DNA from: Alphaproteobacteria bacterium
Lineage (GTDB): Bacteria; Pseudomonadota; Alphaproteobacteria; UBA6615
Assembly: GCA_021774575.1 (NCBI GenBank)
Contig: JAJFIX010000014.1
Span: 1 to 64,000 of the forward strand
DNA length: 64,000 nucleotides
Direction of reading: 5' to 3'
Made by a program: the position numbers and the translations under genes. The notes under the pieces were generated by a model that was given only the letters and a program-made list of their open reading frames with translations, was not told where the DNA came from and did no database searches. Below are positions 17,067 through 25,559 of this stretch, piece after piece. Every line of letters begins with the position of its first letter. The first letter of the stretch is position 1.

Positions 17067-17582
17067 GTGACCGATCGAAATATTTTTCTCAGATACTTCG
17101 AAGCTCTTCTGTCATTCTTTGCCCGTATCTGCACAATTATCGCCAGTCTTGCATTGGTGGTGTTGATCGGTTCATTCGGCTGGTTGGTTTTCGGTCGTTA
17201 CATTTTAAATGATACGCCAACATGGGTTGAGCAGCTGGCACTGGTGCTGATGCTGGTCATGACATTTTTGGCTGCGGCGGTTGGTGTCCGCGAAGACACG
17301 CACCTGGCCGTCGAGATCGTGCCGAATATGAGCCCGCCGCCATTTCGCAAAGCTCTTTACGCGATCAAACACATTGCGATCGGTGGATTTGGTATCGTCG
17401 TTGCGCTTGAATCGATCAAATTGGTTGAATTCGGCTGGCGCTCATCGATTCCTCTGCTCGGCTGGCCAGAGGGTATTCGCAATATTCCAATCGCCCTATT
17501 CGGTGCACTGATCTTTGTTTTTTCGCTCAGCAAGTTAATTTTTTTGGTTTTGGGTCAGGGTTCCAAAAAGGGCGCGCAATAA
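17067..17582 (+). CDS. TRAP transporter small membrane subunit (DctQ family), system 1
   Basis: This 171-residue membrane protein has four predicted TM helices. The second cytoplasmic or periplasmic junction has the DctQ motif RYILNDTPTWVEQLALVLMLVMTFLAAAVGVREDTHLAVEI, including the conserved Trp-Val-Glu-Glu/Gln region. Translation starts at a GTG at 17067; an upstream extension is prevented by lack of a further start codon. The stop lies one base before the DctM start, so the two are coupled. It forms the integral-membrane complex with DctM that couples sodium entry to uptake of the solute delivered by the binding protein. Confidence 0.9.
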   Translation: MTDRNIFLRYFEALLSFFARICTIIASLALVVLIGSFGWLVFGRYILNDTPTWVEQLALVLMLVMTFLAAAVGVREDTHLAVEIVPNMSPPPFRKALYAIKHIAIGGFGIVVALESIKLVEFGWRSSIPLLGWPEGIRNIPIALFGALIFVFSLSKLIFLVLGQGSKKGAQ

Positions 17583-17583
17583 T

Positions 17584-18867
17584 ATGGGGTTACTCATTCT
17601 CCTCGGAGTCTTTGCCGTTGCCGTCGCCATCGGCATACCGGTCGCCTTTGCGCTGGGCATTGCCGCTCTGATGTCGTTTGCATTCGAGCAAATTCCCTTG
17701 CTGATTGCCTTCCAGCGCATCACCGCCGGTGTTTGGTCGTTTCCATTACTCGCGGTGCCGTTCTTTATCTTCGCCGGCGAATTAATGCTGCATGGCGGTA
17801 TTGCCGCGCGGTTGGTGCGTCTTGCCTCGTCGACCGTCGGTTGGGTGCGCGGTGGGTTGGGCCAGGTCAATGTCTTCTCCTCGATGCTGTTTGGCGGCAT
17901 TTCCGGTTCTGCGGTCGCCGATGTGTCGGCCCTCGGGTCACTGCTGATCCCGGTGATGAAAGAGAAGGGGTACGACGCAGATTATGCGGTCAACGTCACC
18001 GTGACCTCGTCGATTGCCGGCATAATGATCCCGCCGAGCCACAATATGATCCTCTACGCGGTTGCCGCCGGTGGCGGCGTGTCTATCTCGGCCCTGTTTA
18101 TGGCCGGGGTCGTGCCTGGGGTCATCATGTGCCTTTTCCTTGCGGTTGCGGCCCGGATCGTCGCCATTAAAAGAAATCTTCCTATCGAAGAGTTTGCTGG
18201 GTTTTCGGCAATTTTCGCCGCGACAATATTTGCCCTGCCGGGCCTATTGACGGCAGTTATTATTGTTGGCGGTTCGATATCGGGCGTCTTTACCGTCACC
18301 GAATCCGGCGCCATCGGCGTCATTTACGCGATCTTGGTTTCGGCCTTGGTATATCGCACCCTTTCGTTCGAGGGCTTCATAACAGCGGTCAGGCGCGCGG
18401 TTCGCACCACCGGAATGGTGATGATATTGGTCGCTTGCGCGCGGGCCTTTGCCCATATGCTGGCGCTATACCAGGTGCCCGAATTGCTGACCGAGCTGAT
18501 TTTTATGGTCTCCGAAAATCCGATTATTGTGCTGCTGCTGATCAATCTGATGCTGCTGGTTCTTGGCATGATCATGGATATGGGCGCGCTGATTCTTGTC
18601 GTGACTCCGATATTTCTACCGGTTGTGGTTAATCTCGGTATGGACCCGGTTCAATTCGGCATGATCATGATGATGAATTTGGGCCTTGGCCTTTGCACAC
18701 CGCCGGTTGGTGCTTGTTTGTTTGTCGGCTGTGCGGTGGGCGAAGTGCCGATTGAGCGCGTACTCAAATCGATCTGGCCGTTTTATTTAGCGATCTTGGT
18801 GGCCTTAACACTGACGACTTTTGTGCCGGCGATTTCGATGACCCTGCCTGGACTGGTGAGCGGCTGA
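17584..18867 (+). CDS. TRAP transporter large membrane subunit (DctM family), system 1
   Basis: This 427-residue transporter subunit has about 12 TM segments. Family blocks include FALGIAALMSF, PFFIFAGELMLHGGIAARLVRLA, GGLGQVNVFSSMLFGGISGSAVADVSALGSLLIPVMKEKGYD, IPPSHNMILYAVAAGGGVSI and the C-terminal GLGLCTPPVGACLFVGCAVG. These are the elevator-domain hairpins of the IT superfamily. It ends five bases before the converging RraA-like gene. Substrate specificity is set by the binding protein at 15984, not by this subunit. Confidence 0.93.
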   Translation: MGLLILLGVFAVAVAIGIPVAFALGIAALMSFAFEQIPLLIAFQRITAGVWSFPLLAVPFFIFAGELMLHGGIAARLVRLASSTVGWVRGGLGQVNVFSSMLFGGISGSAVADVSALGSLLIPVMKEKGYDADYAVNVTVTSSIAGIMIPPSHNMILYAVAAGGGVSISALFMAGVVPGVIMCLFLAVAARIVAIKRNLPIEEFAGFSAIFAATIFALPGLLTAVIIVGGSISGVFTVTESGAIGVIYAILVSALVYRTLSFEGFITAVRRAVRTTGMVMILVACARAFAHMLALYQVPELLTELIFMVSENPIIVLLLINLMLLVLGMIMDMGALILVVTPIFLPVVVNLGMDPVQFGMIMMMNLGLGLCTPPVGACLFVGCAVGEVPIERVLKSIWPFYLAILVALTLTTFVPAISMTLPGLVSG

Positions 18868-18872
18868 GGTTC

Positions 18873-19520
18873 TTAAAACTTACCGTAGCGGCGATAAGCG
18901 TCCTGAGGGTCGGCCCCTTCGAGGATTGCCTTGCGCACTAGGTTTTCCGTTGCCATGACGGTTTCGGTTGCGTTGACGATATCGTTGGCCTGATCAGCAG
19001 GAAGAATGACGATGCCGTCGCGGTCACCCAAAACATAGTCTCCAGCAGAGACCTGCACATCGCCGACTTTGATCGGCTCGGCGAATGTGTCGGGCAACCA
19101 GGCGCCAAGTATATCCAGTGGCGTTGAGAAGCGAGAAAAAACCGGGAATCCCATCTCCAGGATGAAATCGGTGTCGCGGCATCCGCCATCGACGATATAA
19201 CCGCGCACGCCGCGTATCTGCAGTGTTTCGGCCGATAATTCACCCATCAGGGCGATGCTATGATTGTTGGGTTGGCAGATGACCACACTCCCGGCAGGGG
19301 CCCGGCCTAGCAGTCCGGTCCAGGCGAGCAACGTTTCGTGCCCGTCGGCGCTGGGTTGCATATGGCCGTTAACGGTATAAACCGGCCCGGCCAGTTTTCG
19401 GTCGGACAGTAGGGGAGTGATTTCTCTGGGCAACACGAAGTCTACATGCCCGCGCTCGCGCATGACATCGTGCACGGCGCCGGTGTAACAATTTTCCAGG
19501 CGCGTCGTGAGGTCGTCCAT
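18873..19520 (-). CDS. RraA-like / HMG-aldolase family protein
   Basis: This 215-residue protein of the RraA / 4-hydroxy-4-methyl-2-oxoglutarate aldolase family has the central metal and substrate region IRGVRGYIVDGGCRDTDFI, in which Arg and Asp match the catalytic R/D pair of HMG aldolases. DYVLGDRDGIVILPADQA closes the fold. The first methionine directly follows the kduD stop, so the two are co-transcribed. A likely role is a class II pyruvate aldolase or oxaloacetate decarboxylase acting in sugar-acid catabolism. The older annotations as ribonuclease inhibitor or menaquinone methyltransferase do not fit this operon. Confidence 0.8.
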   Translation of the reverse strand: MDDLTTRLENCYTGAVHDVMRERGHVDFVLPREITPLLSDRKLAGPVYTVNGHMQPSADGHETLLAWTGLLGRAPAGSVVICQPNNHSIALMGELSAETLQIRGVRGYIVDGGCRDTDFILEMGFPVFSRFSTPLDILGAWLPDTFAEPIKVGDVQVSAGDYVLGDRDGIVILPADQANDIVNATETVMATENLVRKAILEGADPQDAYRRYGKF

Positions 19521-20279
19521 CTATCGCGCCAGCCAGCCACCATCGACGGCAAGGGTATATCCGTGGATATAGCGCGCCGCGTCGGAGGCGAGAAAGACGA
19601 CGGCCCCGCCCATATCATCGGGCGTCCCCCAGCGACCCGCAGGGATGCGGCTGAGAATCTCCTTGTTGCGTGAGGCATCGTCGCGCAGCGCCTGGGTGTT
19701 GTCGGTCTCCATATAACCCGGTGCGATGCCGTTTACATTGATGCCTTTGGCCGCCCATTCGCAGGCGAGCAATCGGGTCAGCCCCATGACACCGCTTTTC
19801 GACGCGGTATAGGAGGGCACGCGGATTCCGCCTTGAAAGGACAACATGGAGGCGATGTTGATGATGCGCCCGCCGATATTTTTGGCGACGAACTGCCGAG
19901 CCACGGCTTGGGAAAGAAAAAACACCGACTTCAGGTTCAAATCCATCACATCGTCCCAGTCTTTGGGCGTGAAGTCGAGACTGTCATTGCGTCGGATGAT
20001 GCCGGCATTATTGACCAGAATGTCGACATGGTCGAATTCGGCCACGGCCTGGTCGACGATCCCGCCGGCCAGCGAGCTATCTTTAAGGTCTGCCTCGATA
20101 TGCAGAAAACGACGGCCCAGCCCGGCGACGTCGGCGGCGGTTTCGCTGGCGTCCGACTGGCCTATACCGACAATGTCGGCGCCTGCACCCGCCAGCGCGG
20201 CAATCATGCCACGACCTAGGCCGGTCGAGCAGCCGGTGACCATGGCAACGCGGCCACTTAGATCAAATTGTTCAAGCAT
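19521..20279 (-). CDS. kduD: 2-deoxy-D-gluconate 3-dehydrogenase (KduD), SDR family
   Basis: This is a classical short-chain dehydrogenase of 252 residues. It has TGCSTGLGRG (NAD site, residues 15-24), NNAG (90-93), catalytic Ser144, Tyr157 and Lys161 (PSYTASKSG), and the motif GIAPGYMETDNTQALRDD that marks the KduD group. It interconverts 2,5-diketo-3-deoxygluconate and 2-keto-3-deoxygluconate in the cytoplasm. It lies 13 bases downstream of kduI, whose product is its substrate, and directly upstream of the RraA-like gene. The kduI-kduD pairing makes the assignment strong. Confidence 0.92.
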   Translation of the reverse strand: MLEQFDLSGRVAMVTGCSTGLGRGMIAALAGAGADIVGIGQSDASETAADVAGLGRRFLHIEADLKDSSLAGGIVDQAVAEFDHVDILVNNAGIIRRNDSLDFTPKDWDDVMDLNLKSVFFLSQAVARQFVAKNIGGRIINIASMLSFQGGIRVPSYTASKSGVMGLTRLLACEWAAKGINVNGIAPGYMETDNTQALRDDASRNKEILSRIPAGRWGTPDDMGGAVVFLASDAARYIHGYTLAVDGGWLAR

Positions 20280-20292
20280 TGATCAAACTGTC

Positions 20293-21129
20293 CTATCGCA
20301 ACTCGGTGGCGGCAAGGAAATCCATGTCGTCGAATTCTTTGTTTTCGCCGGCCATCGACCAAATGAAATTATAGTTTGCCGTGCCAACACCCGAATGAAT
20401 AGACCAGCTAGGTGAGATCACCGCTTGATCATTGGCGATGACAATATGTCTGGTTTCGGTCGGCGCGCCCATGAAGTGAAATAATGTCTGGCCCTCGTCG
20501 ATATCAAAATAGAAATAGACCTCCATCCGGCGTTCATGGGTGTGCGGGGGCATTGTGTTCCAGACACTGCCCGGGGCCAGACTGGTCAGCCCCATTGAAA
20601 GTTGGCAGGTCGCGACTGCATTCTCGTGGAAATAGTTATTGATTGTTCGCCGATTGCAGGTTTCATCGTCGCCGAGATCCCGCGATAACACCATATCCTG
20701 GGTGATCAAGGTCGACGGAACGTCGGCATGGGCGGGAACGCTATTATAATAGAGCCTTGCCGGGTTATTCGGGTCGGCACTGGCAAAAGAAACCTCGCGT
20801 GTACCACGGCCGAGATAAAGCCCGTCGCGGGGCGCAACCTCATATCTGGTGCCGTCGGCTTCGACGATTGCCGGACCACCGACATTGATGAGGCCGAATT
20901 CACGGCGCTGCAACAAGAAATCGGCGGCGATGCCGGTGGAGAATTCTTCGGGAATTGTCACAGCGCTGCCGTTTGGCAAAATTCCACCGACCATCACCCG
21001 GTCGATATGGCTGTAGGTCGAGGTCATTTTGCCGGGCACAAAAATGTCTTCGATGAGAAATTCGTGCCGCAATTCCTGCGTATCGAGGCCTTTGGCGTAT
21101 CGATCGTTGATCGGTTGTCGCACATTCAT
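20293..21129 (-). CDS. kduI: 5-dehydro-4-deoxy-D-glucuronate isomerase (KduI)
   Basis: This 278-residue cupin is the length of E. coli KduI. The zinc ligands known for that enzyme can be placed at the same numbers here: His196 and His198 (PPHTHERR), Glu203 (MEVYFYF) and His245 (SIHSGVGT). Other family blocks are RHEFLIEDIFVPGK, YSHIDRVMVGGI and GAPTETRHIVIAN. It converts 5-keto-4-deoxyuronate, the spontaneous product of unsaturated uronates, to 2,5-diketo-3-deoxygluconate. It is the first gene of the minus-strand kduI-kduD-rraA-like unit and diverges from the hydratase/TRAP unit across a 450-base regulatory region. Confidence 0.96.
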   Translation of the reverse strand: MNVRQPINDRYAKGLDTQELRHEFLIEDIFVPGKMTSTYSHIDRVMVGGILPNGSAVTIPEEFSTGIAADFLLQRREFGLINVGGPAIVEADGTRYEVAPRDGLYLGRGTREVSFASADPNNPARLYYNSVPAHADVPSTLITQDMVLSRDLGDDETCNRRTINNYFHENAVATCQLSMGLTSLAPGSVWNTMPPHTHERRMEVYFYFDIDEGQTLFHFMGAPTETRHIVIANDQAVISPSWSIHSGVGTANYNFIWSMAGENKEFDDMDFLAATELR

Positions 21130-21579
21130 GCTTATAGCCTGCCTTCCCGTTTCGTTTTCAGTCGATCAATTTAATGAGGTAAAAAGCGCAACCAATTAAG
21201 CGCCTCTTACGTCTTGGTAGAATATGCGATCAAGGCCAATTGTACTTTAGTCAGCAAGCCATAATCTGATCAATGCCGCGTCCTATCGGCTTGTGAGAGT
21301 CGGACCAGCCCGGATTTCCGCTGGGTGTCAATTTGGGTGCCAATGTGGGTACCAATGGATTCGGCACCATTTCGGAAGGTCGTCCTATCTTTTTCCATGA
21401 CCAAATTGACCTCAGCCATGCTATCTGGTAATTTGCTAGACATCATACAACATGATAACCTGATGTCATCTAATATCACAGGCTAGGTATGACAAGTCCA
21501 GTGTCATCATATGTTTGACGAAACAAGCCAAGATTGAAGGCCGCCAGCTCATTAATGACAATTCCGGAATAAGTAGATA
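21130..21579. other. Divergent regulatory region between kduI and the hydratase/TRAP unit
   Basis: These 450 AT-rich bases have no credible gene; a 69-codon minus-strand frame (21270-21479) has no recognised similarity. The region holds a compact inverted repeat (listed separately) nested in a wider one, GACATCA...TGATGTC (21439-21467). It should contain the promoters for both transcription directions. Confidence 0.45.
21442..21456. promoter_or_regulatory. Candidate GntR-type operator ATCAT-N5-ATGAT
   Basis: ATCATACAACATGAT is a perfect 5-bp inverted repeat with a 5-base centre, in the divergent promoter region of the uronate genes. It shares the 9-mer ATCATACAA (reverse TTGTATGAT) with the promoter region of the first TRAP operon. 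The size and symmetry suit a FadR-subfamily GntR dimer such as the one encoded at 27289-28062. Binding is not shown. Confidence 0.4.
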
Positions 21580-22425
21580 ATGACGCGTTTGGAGTCACCG
21601 AGAAGTCAGCCGTTAGCTAAATTTCGTGATGCCAGGGCTGTGGCGCAGGAAAATCGGTTGAGCCCATCCGTCGATGCGCTTCTCGCGGCATGGACGGGCG
21701 GACCGCTGCTCGCCGACTTACCGGAAAACCACTATCCAGCCGATATCGCCGAAGGCCATTATATCCAGGATCAGCTTGTTGCCGGTCTCGGGCGTGAGGT
21801 TCGTGGGTGGAAATTGGCTGTAACCAGCGATTTTGCCTTGGCTAAGACGGGGCTCGAAGGCCCTATTTACGGCCGGTTATTTGATGGCGACATTATCGAT
21901 TCTCCGGCAACGGCTTCGAGCAAGAATTATCACGGCGCAAAAATGGAACCGGAATTTGCGGTTCGGCTTGCCCGACCTCTAGGTGGGGTAGGGCAAATAA
22001 TTAGCCGTGCTGATGTTGAGGCCGCGGTTGAGAGCGTGCATCTGGCAATTGAGCTTGCGGCGACGCGTTACCTTGATTCCGATGCCGTCGGGTTTGTCAG
22101 CCAAATTGCCGACAATGCAGGCACTGGGGCGTTAATCCTTGGGCCCAAAGTGGATAACTGGCGTGACATCGATCTAAAGGCGGTGCCGGTTTCCTTGGTT
22201 TTTGACGGCGCGGTTGTTGCCGCAGGTTTTCCGGTTGCCGAGCGCTGCGATCCGATAGCCGTTGTAACATGGCTGGCTAACGAACTGAGCCTGAGCGGCC
22301 TAAATTTGAACAAAGGTGATGTCGTGACAACGGGCACTCTGGCTCAACCGACATATTGCGACCCGGGCACTGATGGGCGGGCCCGGTTCGAAGGCATTGG
22401 GGAGGTAGAGTTGACCTTCGCATAA
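21580..22425 (+). CDS. 2-keto-4-pentenoate hydratase-like (MhpD/FAH superfamily) protein
   Basis: This 281-residue enzyme has the MhpD layout. GWKLAVTSDFALAKTGLEGPIYGRL replaces the usual GxKxGxTS segment. MEPEFAVRLARPL supplies the first acidic metal ligands, and IELAATRYLD with SQIADNAGTGALILG forms the active-site core. The C-terminal VVTTGTLAQPTYCDPG is also typical. It starts the + strand unit that continues into the second TRAP system and the KDG/KDPG genes. Its reaction is unknown; a hydratase or decarboxylase acting on a 2-oxo acid from sugar-acid breakdown is plausible. It differs clearly from the two meta-cleavage paralogues at 61673 and 62484. Confidence 0.75.
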   Translation: MTRLESPRSQPLAKFRDARAVAQENRLSPSVDALLAAWTGGPLLADLPENHYPADIAEGHYIQDQLVAGLGREVRGWKLAVTSDFALAKTGLEGPIYGRLFDGDIIDSPATASSKNYHGAKMEPEFAVRLARPLGGVGQIISRADVEAAVESVHLAIELAATRYLDSDAVGFVSQIADNAGTGALILGPKVDNWRDIDLKAVPVSLVFDGAVVAAGFPVAERCDPIAVVTWLANELSLSGLNLNKGDVVTTGTLAQPTYCDPGTDGRARFEGIGEVELTFA

Positions 22426-22523
22426 AACGCCCCTGCGCCCCGGGGGTACATAGCGCCGAAATTTGCATCTAAAAACTGCACAAAAATTTCAATGGCGTAA
22501 CCACAAAAGGGAGAGAGTGTGTG

Positions 22524-23516
22524 ATGTTAAATAAGACCATTCGTTTTACGGCAATTGCCGCAACCGTGTTCGCTGCCGGACTTTCCGCCGCCAGTGCGCA
22601 GACTGTCATCAAATTTGGCCATTTCGCTGCAGATAGCCATCCCGGCCATCTGGCGGCGTTACGATTTGCCGAGCGGGTCACAGCGCGGACAAATGGCGAT
22701 ATCACGTTTGAGGTTTCGCCGGCCAGTCAGTTGGGCAGCCCGCCCGACTTGTTGGAGCAAACGGTACTTGGCGTGGTCGACATGAACTTGCCAACACAAG
22801 GCGGCCTGCAATCGCTTGAACCGGCTTTCGCGACGGTCATGATGCCCTATGCGTTCCGTGACTACGACCATGCGCATGCATTCGTCGACGGACCGTTCAA
22901 CAGCTGGATCGCACCGCAGCTCGAAGATAAAGGTCTTGTTCTGCTGTCAAACTGGGAGTGGGGCTTCCGCAACGCGACCAATAGCACGCGGCCGATTAAT
23001 TCGCCGTCCGACATGGAAGGTCTCGTCTTCCGCACGCCGCCCGAGGTTCAACTCGTCGCGGCCATGGAGGCGGCCGGTGCTTCGGCTGTCCAGATGCCGT
23101 TCAGTGAATTCGCCGCGGCGCTCAATCAGGGCGCTGTCGACGGACAGGAAAATCCAATTGGCGTGATCTTCGCGTTTAAAATCTATGAGTTGCAGACGCA
23201 TTTGGCGGTTACCCAGCATTCTTACAACAACATGGTTCATGTCGTGAATAAGGCGACATGGGACGGGTTGACGGTCGAACAGCAACGCATCATACGCGAG
23301 GAGAGCTTTTCCGCAGGTCAGGAAATGCGCGAAGCCGTCGTTAGTGCCGAGGCCGACCAGCTGGCATTCCTTGCTGGCGAAGCGGGCTTGCAAATCACTC
23401 GGCCGGACACCGAAGCATTCCGTTCTTTGATGGAACCTGCTTACGCCCGGGTCGCCGAGTTTGCCGGCCAGGACAATGTCGATGCGTTTTTCCGTTTTTT
23501 AGAGGGAACGCAGTAA
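22524..23516 (+). CDS. TRAP transporter substrate-binding protein (DctP family), system 2
   Basis: This 330-residue periplasmic binding protein has a Sec signal (IAATVFAAGLSAASA, then Q). Family elements are KFGHFAADSHPGHLAALRFAERV, SPASQLGSPPDLLEQTVLGVVDM and the ligand-binding segment LVFRTPPEVQLVAAMEAAGASAVQMPFSEFAAALNQGAVDGQENP with its conserved Arg. I take the ATG at 22524; a GTG one codon earlier is in frame, and GGGAGAG precedes both. Gene context (KdgK, KDPG aldolase, KduI/KduD) suggests a hexuronate or a 2-keto-3-deoxy sugar acid as substrate. Confidence 0.92.
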   Translation: MLNKTIRFTAIAATVFAAGLSAASAQTVIKFGHFAADSHPGHLAALRFAERVTARTNGDITFEVSPASQLGSPPDLLEQTVLGVVDMNLPTQGGLQSLEPAFATVMMPYAFRDYDHAHAFVDGPFNSWIAPQLEDKGLVLLSNWEWGFRNATNSTRPINSPSDMEGLVFRTPPEVQLVAAMEAAGASAVQMPFSEFAAALNQGAVDGQENPIGVIFAFKIYELQTHLAVTQHSYNNMVHVVNKATWDGLTVEQQRIIREESFSAGQEMREAVVSAEADQLAFLAGEAGLQITRPDTEAFRSLMEPAYARVAEFAGQDNVDAFFRFLEGTQ

Positions 23517-23550
23517 CTTTGATTTAGGGTTATTTGTCGAACTGAGAAAT

Positions 23551-23589
23551 CGTCCGCCGCTTGCGCAATTCGTGCGTGAGGGGCGGACG
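23551..23589 (+). terminator. Attenuator stem-loop between TRAP binding protein and permease (system 2)
   Basis: CGTCCGCC (23551-23558) pairs perfectly with GGCGGACG (23582-23589), with an inner GCGCA/TGCGT pairing shortening the loop. It lies 35 bases after the binding-protein stop. No long T-run follows, so it may stabilise the upstream message rather than terminate it. Confidence 0.6.
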
Positions 23590-23603
23590 GTTGCTTGCTC
23601 TTA

Positions 23604-23617
23604 CGAAACTAGTTTCG
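23604..23617. promoter_or_regulatory. 14-bp perfect palindrome CGAAACTAGTTTCG
   Basis: A perfect palindrome sits between the attenuator and the DctM start of TRAP system 2. It could be an operator for an internal promoter or a short structured RNA element; nothing else identifies it. Confidence 0.3.
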
Positions 23618-23629
23618 CCCTCATCGCAG

Positions 23630-23661
23630 TATCGAATTAGTATCGAATTAGTATCGAATTT
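23630..23661 (+). repeat. Three tandem copies of an 11-mer (TATCGAATTAG)
   Basis: TATCGAATTAG is repeated twice exactly, with a third copy ending TATCGAATTT, 16-47 bases upstream of the DctM GTG start. Copy number change here would alter leader length and spacing to the palindrome at 23604. Confidence 0.8.
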
Positions 23662-23676
23662 TGCCTCGGAGGCCTT

Positions 23677-24972
23677 GTGCTAACCATCGTCCTATTTGTG
23701 ATCTTGTTAGCCATCGTTCTTCTAGGCGTTCCGATCGCGATAGCCCTTGGCGGTCTTGCCGTCGGCACTTACTTCGCGACCGACCAAGCGGGTCTGCTGC
23801 TGATCATGGGTCAGCGTATCCACGCCGCCGTAATCGGCTTTTCACTTCTTGCCATTCCATTTTTTGTCTTCGCCGGCATCGTCATGAATAGCGCTGGTAT
23901 TACCAAGCGGATCTTTCGTTTTGCAATGGCACTGGTTGGTTTCGTGCCCGGCGGGCTGGGGCAGGTGAATGTCGTCGCCAGCCTCATTTTCTCCGGCATG
24001 TCGGGTGCTGCTGCGGCGGATGCGGCAGGGCTGGGCGTGGTTGAAATTAAGGCAATGCGCGAGGCGGGCTACGACGACGCATTCGCCGCCGCGATCACCG
24101 CCTCTTCGTCGACCATCGGTCCTGTATTCCCGCCTTCGATCCCGTTGGTCATCTACGGATCGTTGACGACCACTTCGGTTATCTCGCTATTCGTCGCTGG
24201 TGTGGTGCCTGGTCTATTGATGGCCTTTGCGCTGATGTGCGCGGTCTTTTGGGTGTCGATCATACGCAAATATCCGCGCCGGCCGATTGGCTCGCTAGGT
24301 CAGTACGGACGCGAACTAGCATTGAGTTTATGGTACGGCGCGCTGCCGCTTGGCATGCCGTTGATTATCATTGGCGGCATTTTAACCGGCATTTTTACGC
24401 CAACCGAAGCGGGGACCGCCGCCTGTTTCTACGCCCTTTGGCTCGGCATATTCGTCTATAAGGAAGTCGCCTGGCGCGATCTTCCAGGCATCATCTGGGA
24501 GACGCTTACCCATACGATCAAGGTGATGTATATCATCGCGATTGCCGGTTTTTTCGGCGACATGCTGATCCGCCAGAAAATTCCAGACGCGCTTATCTCC
24601 TCGATGACATCGCTCAGCGATAGCCCAGTGGTGATCATGGCCATAATTCTGGTGATCTTGTTGGTGCTCGGCATGTTTCTCGAGGGGATTGCCATTTTAG
24701 TCATTACCATTCCCCTGTTCATGCCAATCATCGAACGGCTTGGCTACGATCCGATCCAATTCGGCATCGTCATAATTCTGGCGTCGATGGTCGGTCTTCT
24801 GACCCCGCCGGTCGGGGTCGTTCTCTATGCGGTATCGAGTATTAGCGGGGTCAGTATCGGCCGGTTGTCGCGTGAAGTATTGCCCTATCTCGCGGGCATA
24901 CTCATCGTCTTGGTAGCGGTGACATTTTATTCGCCCCTGTCGCTGTGGCTGGTAGAGGTGGTGAGGAATTGA
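23677..24972 (+). CDS. TRAP transporter large membrane subunit (DctM family), system 2
   Basis: This 431-residue multi-pass transporter subunit starts at a GTG preceded by CGGAGG. It has IALGGLAVGTYFA, IPFFVFAGIVMNSAGITKRIF, GGLGQVNVVASLIFSGMSGAAAADAAGLG, the gate region SSSTIGPVFPPSIPLVIYGS, and the C-terminal ASMVGLLTPPVGVVLYAVSSISG. In this system the large subunit precedes the small one, the reverse of system 1. Its TGA overlaps the ATG of the DctQ gene by one base. It imports the solute captured by the binding protein at 22524. Confidence 0.93.
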   Translation: MLTIVLFVILLAIVLLGVPIAIALGGLAVGTYFATDQAGLLLIMGQRIHAAVIGFSLLAIPFFVFAGIVMNSAGITKRIFRFAMALVGFVPGGLGQVNVVASLIFSGMSGAAAADAAGLGVVEIKAMREAGYDDAFAAAITASSSTIGPVFPPSIPLVIYGSLTTTSVISLFVAGVVPGLLMAFALMCAVFWVSIIRKYPRRPIGSLGQYGRELALSLWYGALPLGMPLIIIGGILTGIFTPTEAGTAACFYALWLGIFVYKEVAWRDLPGIIWETLTHTIKVMYIIAIAGFFGDMLIRQKIPDALISSMTSLSDSPVVIMAIILVILLVLGMFLEGIAILVITIPLFMPIIERLGYDPIQFGIVIILASMVGLLTPPVGVVLYAVSSISGVSIGRLSREVLPYLAGILIVLVAVTFYSPLSLWLVEVVRN

Positions 24973-25559
24973 TGCGCCAGCTTGAAGAATATTTTGCGCT
25001 TGCGATGAAGGTTTTTGCCGGCCTTTGTTTTGTTTTCATTGTCGCGCTGGTGGTTATCAATGTCGTCGCACGAGGAGCGGCAAACCTGCCCGACGGTTTT
25101 TTTGCCGGTCCGGACTGGCTGGTACCTATTCTGCATAGCGTGGCGGATTTTTTATTTGGCCTATCGGCCTCCTGGTTCGAGGAGATTACCCAGCTTTTGA
25201 CCGGGTGGATGGTATTTATTGGCGCGGCGGCACTGTGGCGTGAGAAGAAGCATTTTCGAGCCGAGATCATCGATACGCTGCTCTCACGGCGTGCCACGCG
25301 TTACATCGTCCTCGGCACTACGATTTTCTCGCTTATTTTCCTGCTGGTCCTGACATATTACGGCTGGGTGCTGGTTGAACGAACCACGACAACTTCGTCG
25401 ATTTTGCAGTGGCCTCGGGAATGGTGGCTGGTGAGCGTACCGGTAGGGGCGGCGATCATGGCGCTCTATAGCTTGTGGGACTTGGCCGCCGGGCTGGCGG
25501 GCATTGTCACTGGACGCGACCTCGAACGGCAAGCCGGCCAAAAGGGAGAGGCGCCGTGA
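24972..25559 (+). CDS. TRAP transporter small membrane subunit (DctQ family), system 2
   Basis: This is a four-TM protein of 195 residues starting MRQLEEYFALAMKV. The ATG overlaps the DctM stop by one base, so translation is coupled. The conserved DctQ region reads SWFEEITQLLTGWMVFIGAAALWREKKHFRAEII. An additional loop (ANLPDGFFAGPDWLVPILHS) between TM1 and TM2 makes it longer than the system 1 homologue. The stop overlaps the GTG of the KDPG aldolase gene, so transporter and catabolic genes form one transcript. Confidence 0.9.
   Translation: MRQLEEYFALAMKVFAGLCFVFIVALVVINVVARGAANLPDGFFAGPDWLVPILHSVADFLFGLSASWFEEITQLLTGWMVFIGAAALWREKKHFRAEIIDTLLSRRATRYIVLGTTIFSLIFLLVLTYYGWVLVERTTTTSSILQWPREWWLVSVPVGAAIMALYSLWDLAAGLAGIVTGRDLERQAGQKGEAP

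Noticed and set aside
18873-19520. Calling the RraA-like protein a ribonuclease E inhibitor or a menaquinone methyltransferase
   Set aside because: The operon with kduD and kduI, and the conserved Arg/Asp metal site, point to an aldolase-type role instead.
21270-21479. A 69-codon minus-strand frame in the kduI-hydratase gap
   Set aside because: No similarity and no ribosome site; it covers the candidate operator, so it is treated as regulatory DNA.
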